64,000 nt of DNA from Chrysemys picta bellii (lineage: Eukaryota; Chordata; Testudines; Emydidae), in assembly GCF_011386835.1 (NCBI RefSeq), contig NC_088795.1, positions 121,599,434-121,663,433 of the forward strand, written 5' to 3'. Under the pieces are notes generated by a model. That model was not told the origin of the DNA and ran no database searches. It worked only from the letters and a program-made list of their open reading frames with translations. Positions 56,780-64,000 of this stretch are shown piece after piece (positions within the stretch are counted from its first letter, which is position 1; each line of letters starts with the position of its first letter). The position numbers were made by a program, and so were the translations under genes.

Positions 56780-58730
56780 TTAATATAATGAGTTGATCTT
56801 TATATAATGCTAACAGTGCACCCTCTATTTGGTTCCATAGTGACCATCATTAAAATAACATTCATGATGAGCTTCAGAAAAAGTTTTCTGGCATAACTAG
56901 CTTTCATCAAGGGGATGGGCCATCTTCTGGAAGCAGTGTGTGTGATGTCAGGAACATGATGTATCCTTTCCACTGACCAATTTTGCAATCAGGTACCAAA
57001 AGCTACACTGGGTCTGCACTATTTCATGAAATCTTGGTGAATTTAGGGGTTGTAGATTGTCCAACAAACTTTGAACTGGCAATAAATTTTCAGGATTGTT
57101 TCCCACATCTGCTGAATGATACAGACCTTTCAGCAGGCTTTCTTTATAGGGCATGAATTCCATATAACTTTGTCTGCAATTTTTATGGAGAAGATAAATC
57201 ATCTCCTTGCATTCTTCTCGGTAGCAGGGAACAGAGGAAAGTCTTTAGCTAATCAGCATGGCCCCAGCTATATCCTCTCTTGTAATAAAAAGGGGAGGGA
57301 AGGAGTGTGTGGGTGTGTGTGTTTATTCACAATTTTGACAAAACAGAGGTGTATCTAAAGGTAAACTTGGTTTCAAATAGCCGTATTGCAATGATTTTGT
57401 CTCTAACATCTCAGGTGAAGACTGTATATAAATAAAGAAAACTAGGAACAAATCTACACCGTGGTAGTTTATGATGTTTCATTAATTAATAAGAACACTA
57501 CAAGCGCACAACTGGCAACATTTCCTCTTGAAATGATACAACTTTTCTGGATATGAAATTAAATTTAAAATTCCAAGCAGAAATAATTATACATATATCC
57601 AAACTTTCTCCCAGGAAATAAACTATTCATATTCAGGAAGCATGAATCAGATACAGCATTATTATTGGCTAGATCCAAGCTCACTGAAATCAATTCACTA
57701 CAGTGGGTTTTGGATTAGGCTGTATTTGAATCACACATGTTAACACCAACCCCATCATTATTCATATTCTTTTGATGTCCTTACAGAAAAGTCACACCAT
57801 CTCCCTAGTCAACATATTTAATTTGTTGACTCCCAAATATGGTCGCCAACAAAAAAACAAAACAAAACAAAACATGGGGTTCAGCTATAAAAAATACTGG
57901 AGCCTTAGTTCCCAATAAAAGAAATTCTGATTACAGATTCCAAACTCTTTTCTGATGTGACTGGTCTGATAAGAGCTAAGATATACATTTTTATTCTTGT
58001 GTTTTAGAATACCATTGGGCTTTCATACTATCTGCAGAAGTCTCTCCTTTTCAGAGACTGAGATAAACATCACAGTTCTAGTTAGTTCTTCTTAAAAGAG
58101 AAGAATCAGACCTGGTGAGAGGTGGCTATTCTTTAACAGGATTCTAAAACACTTGGGAATCTGGAGAGGATGAATACATGCTGTTTGGAATATTAATGCA
58201 AAATAAATTAATTGAATGTCTCAGAAGAATCTCATTCTAAGGTGGTAATCCTAACACACCTGTGCTACATTCTTCGCTCTAGGTTATGACATGGACTATG
58301 CACATACAGGGGAGTAAGAATTCCACCTACACCCCTTCATGGACTACCTATCCCTTGGGTCTGGGGTAGCAGGAAGCAGAGCTAGACCCCATCTTATTCC
58401 TTTCCCAGAGCAGGTGGTGGGGAATGGGCAGGAGGAGGGGCAGGGAACTGAACAGCCTTGACTCTACTGCCTCAATGACCAACACAGCAGAGCCAGTATG
58501 GCGGTGGTAGTAATTTGCTACTGATATAGGTCATCAGTAAATTACTTCTCCCCAATGGAAAGATGGGGAGGGGAGCAAAGAGAACTGTAGTTACCCTTAG
58601 CCAAAATTAGTTCCCAGGTATATGCTGATCCTTGCTTTGGGCTGTATCTTTGTGACAAAGTAAGTAATTCCACTTTACAATATAAAGAAGCATGATATTT
58701 ATTAATAAGACCAGTTAAGACTTTTATTAT
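56780..58730. other. Non-coding stretch
   Basis: No gene supported. Contains a CAAAA run near 57848-57872 and a TG-rich patch near 57305-57322. Weak palindromic repeat remnant at 57668-57725. Confidence 0.5.
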
Positions 58731-58734
58731 GACA

Positions 58735-58998
58735 ACTTACTGTATTACTGTAGCACTTAGAGGACTCAATGAGATCAAGGCCCCATGGTGCTAGATGCTT
58801 TACAGACACATAGTAAGAGACTCTCTATCCCAAAGAGCTTACAGAGTGATTAGACAAGACAGGAAAATGGTGGGAGGAAAGAATAGAGGTGAAGTGACTT
58901 GGCCAAGTTCACACAGCAAATCAGTGGCAGAGATGGAACAGACCCCACCTCTTTTGACTCACAAGTCTAATGTCCTACCCACTAGATCATGCTGTCTC
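58735..58998 (+). repeat. MIR-like SINE with upstream amniote repeat part
   Basis: AAGGCCCCATGGTGCTAGAT and CCAAAGAGCTTACAGAGTGA precede GTGACTTGGCCAAGTTCACA and CCCACTAGATCATGCTGTCT, following a MIR-like order to the 3' end. Confidence 0.65.
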
Positions 58999-60180
58999 TC
59001 TAAAACTGCTTTTAAGTGATGTCATATTACATTTCCACTTATTTGCACATTCTAATTTTGTTTGATCAAAATAAAATATATTTGAAGTAAAGGAATCATT
59101 GTAGGTTCGCAAGTAATTTATGCAGGAAATGGACACCAGTAAAGCTTTTATAGCTGTCATTGAGGCAAAAGCGCAATGCAGAAAGAGTAGTTTACCAGAT
59201 CCTATCAAGTATATTTCACTCTGTTATCAACCATGACAGACAATATTGAGGCGTATTAAGAAAAAAGATCACTTTTCAAGTCTGCATACTGTCTAGCTGG
59301 TTGGTAAAACTTTGATGAAACAGTATTCCACTGGAAAATGCAGTTCAAAATCAAAATGCTTCAAAAAACTGAGGTGATTTTGTGAAAATTTTATTTAGGA
59401 GAAAACTGAGTGGGGCTGGGGGGAATTCGGCCATGTTTCATTTTGACATTTTCAGAATGAAACATTTCAGTTTTGAAATTACTTTTCATGTTTGAATTTT
59501 TAAAATGTTGTATTACATTATAATACTATATATATATATATAAAGTTGAAATCTAAATTAAATGCTTCAACTGATCCATTGTAAATAAATATTTATTTAT
59601 TTTAATGTTATTTCGTGGAGAATTCCACTGCTTTCAGGTTTCATTCAAATTGGAAATGTCAGATTTCAAAATCCTTCACAGAGCAGAATTTCTGTCCTCT
59701 GCACAGCTGTAACTGAGCACTTTCACTGCATTCTGGGGATAAAGGAGATTTTCAACATGGCTCCAGAGTCTGAAGATTAACGTTTAGCCTTCTAAAGGAA
59801 GCCTTTGCTTTGTCTTTTCCCCATCAACTTCTGAATGATTTTAGAGCAGAGAAAAGACATTGTAACAGATAGCAACGAACCTATGAATTTTTTGGCCTGT
59901 AAGTGTATGGCTACATTGGCTTCTTCCGCTAAAGTATTGAAACAGAAGAGACTTGTTAATTTAGTAAAAATTCATATTCTCCTTAATCTAATTAAATCAG
60001 TGAGTTCAGTCTAATTCTTAAAGAGGGCTATGTCAAGCTGTCCTACAGTGTCTCAAGAGCAGGGGTCTCAAACTCAATTTACCTTAGGGCCAGTGCCAGT
60101 CCTGTGATGACTGTATGTTGACATAACTTAGACTGACTTAATTTCATAGTGTAGACTTGCCCTTAGATTTCACTAATCAA
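58999..60180. other. Non-coding stretch
   Basis: AT-rich with a TA run at 59528-59542. A GGGGTCTCAAACTCAA piece at about 60062 resembles a hAT terminus, and GTGTAGACTTGCCCTTA at about 60150 a MITE end. No gene supported. Confidence 0.45.
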
Positions 60181-60189
60181 TTATCAAGT

Positions 60190-61480
60190 AGAAACTCCTC
60201 AGCACTGTAACAGCCTTAACATGCAGTCACAGACAGTCCCTTTGGGTACTCCAATCTGTCTTGCCATCTAGGTAAGCCTACCTTTGTGATGGATAGCCCC
60301 TGACATCAAGGATCACAGCAATATTTAGGTTACTCACAGTCCCAAGGTTCCAGTCATTTATCACAGGTCAATTGCACTTCAGATCCCACACCAGACATAA
60401 CTCTTGTAGCCAATCCTATAATTAATTATCTAAAGATTTATTAACTAGAAAAAGGAAACGAGAGTTATTTACAAGGTTAAAGCAGGTAAACGTACATACA
60501 CACAAATGAGTTCCAATCTTTAAATTTCAAAAAGTAACAGAAGCTTCTATAATATGCAAGCTCTATATGTCCTTTAGGGCTAACACAGGCTAAGAATTTG
60601 GAATCTTTTGCTTATGCCTAGTATCCTTGTTCCCTAGAGTCCAAGTAGCATAAAGATACAGTGGAACCTCAGAGTTACAAACACCTTGGGAATGGAGGTT
60701 GTTCATCACTCTGAAATGTTCGTAACTCTGAACGAAATGTTATGGTTGTTCTTTCAAAAGTTTACAACTGAACATTGACTTAATACAGCTCTGAAACTTT
60801 AAAAGCAGCATTTTCTTTTGCATAGTAATCATCTCAATTGAAATGAAACTAATACAGAAACATTTCCTTACCTTGTTAAATCTTTTTTTTTAAACTTTCC
60901 CTTTATTTTTTAATAGTGTATGTTTAACACAGTACTGTACTGTATTTGCTTTTTGTTTTGTCTCTGTGGCTGCCTGATAGCATATTTCTGGTTCCAAATG
61001 AGGTGTGTGGTTGACCGGTCAGTTTGTAGCTCTGGTGTTCATAACTCTAAGGTTCTACTGTACAGTTCTTCCTTGTTAGGGGTTTTTATTCCCTTATCCC
61101 CTTCTGCTTTGAGCTTCAAACTCAGCTGATGGGAGGAATTCACTTGCAAGACTTATCTTCATGGTGGAGGGGAAGAGTAAACAACAAAGTCTTTTGTCCT
61201 TTTTAACGTTCCACTCTAGTCTGTCAGCTGTAGACCATAATACCACATAACCCCTTCTGTTGGAGGTCAGCATTTTGCACTACTCAGTTTCTCTCTCCTG
61301 TCTAATGATTTACACAGTTACAATGCAAACACTCAAATATTACCTTATAAGATGGGATACAGATATTATAAGTGAGATTAATGCATGCGGCAACTCACAA
61401 GCATTCCATAAAGTCTAAACACTAAATACATTCTTATAATTCTAATGCCTATTTTAACAATATTAACATAGAGTGAACAA
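60190..61480 (-). repeat. LTR-like repeat, antisense, split by a Tigger-like element
   Basis: Words such as GATTTATTAACTAGAAAAAG, ACAAGGTTAAAGCAGGTAAA and AATGATTTACACAGTTACAA are familiar from turtle LTR-type repeats in antisense. A TIR element (60659-61060) interrupts it cleanly at a TA. No viral genes are present. Family assignment is from memory. Confidence 0.4.
60659..61060. mobile_element. Tigger/pogo-like non-autonomous element
   Basis: Left end CAGTGGAACCTCAGAGTTAC and right end, reverse-complemented, CAGTAGAACCTTAGAGTTAT form an inverted repeat of about 27 bp with few mismatches. TA duplications flank it (60657-60658 and 61061-61062). Length 402 bp; no transposase frame. Confidence 0.85.
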
Positions 61481-64000
61481 GACTGATCCAGCTATGTACT
61501 TGTCAGTGTTCAGTTGAGACATGGGAATCTCGGTATGAGCTGGCACCTCGTTTGCCAGTGTCACGGGCCCATTTTTAATTTTGTTCAGTCCGCCTGAGGA
61601 CTCCATAATCCACCCATTGTGGATTTACCAAGGAGGTAAATGAGATATTCACACATAGATCAGAGTTAGATCAACACCCCATTATAATTTACATAAAAAC
61701 TATTTTAGAGATATTTTAGAGAGCTATAAATTATAGTGTCTTTAGCCCCATCCCCTTTGATACCATGAGTCCAAATGTGCAGATTCTAAGGGAGAGAAAT
61801 TATAAGCAATACAATTTAGAAGCCTCTACAAATGATCAAAAGTGGCTTTTCTACACCAAATGTTGCATTTGTAAGGTTCACTATCTTGTTATTTACACAC
61901 AAGATCTAGAAACATGGGATCTATGGCAATGGAAGGGACAGATTCCCAGCTTGTCGTTCACATAAAGCAACAGTTTTACCACAATGGATGGCCAGATATC
62001 TGATCTTAAATCTGTCATTAGTCCAGGACCAAACGTTCAATGTGTACGCAATTTGGGGGTATTACATTTGGAGGCGGGGAGAAAATATTTTTGTGTTAAA
62101 AAAAACAACAACTGTGGACATTTGAGTGAGCTCTGAGGTTTGCAGTATTAGAAATAATCCTGACAGAAAGAGATAAGTGGTCAGTGCATGTGATTCAATC
62201 AAAGATGCATGAAAAATGCAATTTAACAAATGGTTCTGCAATTTATTTCATGAATGATACCACTCCATCTGTGGAGGTCGCTACCTCTAGGGAAATGAAA
62301 TTCACACTAAAACTACATACATATATCATATCAAGTATATTCACATGGAAATTACATTGGCACATAGTGTCAAAGTGTTGTTGAAATTTCTCTAGTAGCA
62401 TTGGCTCTAGTCAAAGATAATGTAAGTAATGAATTAAGATCCTAATGTAAATCTTGGGAAACCCCAACCATATTAGCTTTCTTGTACTGAATGATATTGT
62501 TATCAAATCTGATTAGCGCTACAGAACCCTGAAGCATTAGGAAAGCTGGGTCAAATACTAAATGAACTCCGTGGAAAAGCTCAATGTTTGTTTTTCTCCG
62601 AGTTACATAGCTATGAACTATCTTCAACAGGATCTGAACGTAACTCTGCTGAAAACCCACATGAATCAGCTTTTTCTCATAGGATTCTCATCTTGTCTTT
62701 GCAAACTTATCAAATTGTGTTAGGACAGTGTGACTAGGTTCCAACTGTAATTCCTTAGGAAACATGCACACGGAGGCCTACATTTTGACCTTGTGAAGAT
62801 GTATAAATTAGACCTGGAAAATGAAGCCGATCTCTGGTTGTGACCAGAACAGAATCTATGTGGTGTTCATCTCTGTTGTGTGTGTGTGACTTGCTGCAGG
62901 TCAGATTCCTTCTCACACTTCTGCTAAATCAGTGTTTTATCCATTAATAGGTCCTCATATGCGTCTCGCTACTGACATATCTCTGGAGTTGCCATTTGCC
63001 TCTTTCCCTCTGTCTGCTCCACGAAAGGCTTTCTAATTATTTAATAATAGAATAGAATATAAAGCTAAAGAGATTGACTATATCCATCCTGCACAAGGCC
63101 CAGTTCAATTGGTTTTGCATGGGGCACCATGCAGAAGCTGGTGAGATAGATTTCACCCCTGGCAGTAGCACAGCCCTTCTGTGGCTACTATCCCAGTAAG
63201 GAGGCTGAAATAGTTGTGCCTCTGGATCCAAATAGCCAAGATCCCATGGCCCTTTCTCTATTCTGTCTCAAACACCCCATGTGATCTGACCTTCCGGGGT
63301 CACCATGGATCCCCCGTCTCAGTGCACAAGGCTGTTTTATGCATCTGTACAACCACAGCATTGGGACAATGTGGTTTCCTAGGATGACAGGAAGAAAGCA
63401 GACCCTGCAGTCGTTGGTGTGAAAAGACAGCAATTGTGCCTAGCTGTTATGTAGGATCTGCAAGGGAGAGAAGACTGTATATATCCTGCATCCATACAAG
63501 GACTAGGCAGAACCTGGCTCTGTAAATATCCCTATATTTAGAGCTATATCTACATCTACATTCTTATACCAGGCTAACTCAAACCATACTGTGTTGCTGC
63601 TTGGAAATGCAGACGTGAAGGGATATCTGGTTCTAATAAACAGATCACCTTATGGTGCGGCAGGTTTCAGTTTCCACAATAGAGTGCATTTGTGCTAGGA
63701 GTGATTTAAGCCATTTGGGACCTTCAAAAGCACAAATCCTTAGTGAACCTTATTGAAAATGACTACGTTGGCTGAAAAAAATAAGGAGGAGAATCTAGAG
63801 GGGTGATCCAAGATCACACACATCAGAAGAATGGAAATGAAGTATTTTCTAAAATGTTGCTCTTTCTCACAGTGTTGGGTGTGACACGCATACCCCCATT
63901 CCTTTGAGATATTAAGTCATGCTAATATTGGTACAACTGTCTGTTTGCTGTGTAAGACATCATGCTTAGCTAAAGATATTTGCGGTTTTTTTAAACAGTA
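61481..64000. other. Non-coding stretch to window end
   Basis: No recognisable gene, RNA or well-defined mobile element. Short frames of 60-80 codons are consistent with chance. Confidence 0.5.

Noticed and set aside
1..64000. CRISPR arrays, bacterial operons, tRNA or rRNA genes
   Set aside because: Nothing of the kind is visible; the only tRNA-like sequence is the SINE at 25757-25955.

Overview
This is vertebrate nuclear DNA, most likely from a turtle, probably a cryptodire. The evidence is a tRNA-derived SINE near 25.76-25.95 kb, which I recognise as the tortoise type with intact A and B boxes; CR1 and L2 LINE pieces; several foldback and MITE families typical of turtle genomes; and an HMX-family homeobox pair that keeps a SOHo-type gene lost from placental mammals. 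No species can be assigned from the sequence alone.

The only confident host genes are two NK-like homeobox genes of the HMX family, both on the minus strand and arranged head to tail. HMX1 has exon 1 at 48171-47871 and exon 2 at 46174-45585, giving 296 codons. SOHO-1 (the sensory-organ homeobox, also called hmx4 in fish) has exon 1 at 34589-34343 and exon 2 at 32810-32194, giving 287 codons. Both have the usual two-exon HMX layout: a short N-terminal hydrophobic motif in exon 1, a phase-1 intron, and the whole homeodomain in exon 2. Introns are about 1.7 and 1.5 kb, and the SOHO-1 intron is largely filled by a GT-rich minisatellite.

Layout. Positions 1-28.5 kb are gene-poor and crowded with repeats: a DNA transposon of unassigned superfamily with a 459-codon ORF (2.4-4.85 kb), MIR-like SINEs, CR1 and L2 fragments, foldback elements, a 236-bp TIR element and a probable LTR inserted in a MITE. 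From about 28.6 to 53 kb, around and between the homeobox genes, young repeats are almost absent apart from L2 and related debris at 35.35-37.1 kb and simple repeats. This AT-rich, repeat-poor block is the likely cis-regulatory territory of the pair. From 53.7 kb to the end repeats return: a MITE, LTR-like antisense blocks, a hAT element with perfect 8-bp target duplications, a 5'-truncated LINE with a restriction-like endonuclease domain, and a Tigger-like element.

Both homeobox products would be nuclear transcription factors. In other vertebrates HMX1 and SOHo act together in developing eye, ear, cranial ganglia and lateral face; their tandem linkage suggests shared enhancers. One 191-codon ORF at 9.4-9.9 kb holds an exon-like segment that I cannot identify. 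Repeat family names come from sequence recall, not a database search, and repeat boundaries are approximate except where inverted ends and target duplications are visible.
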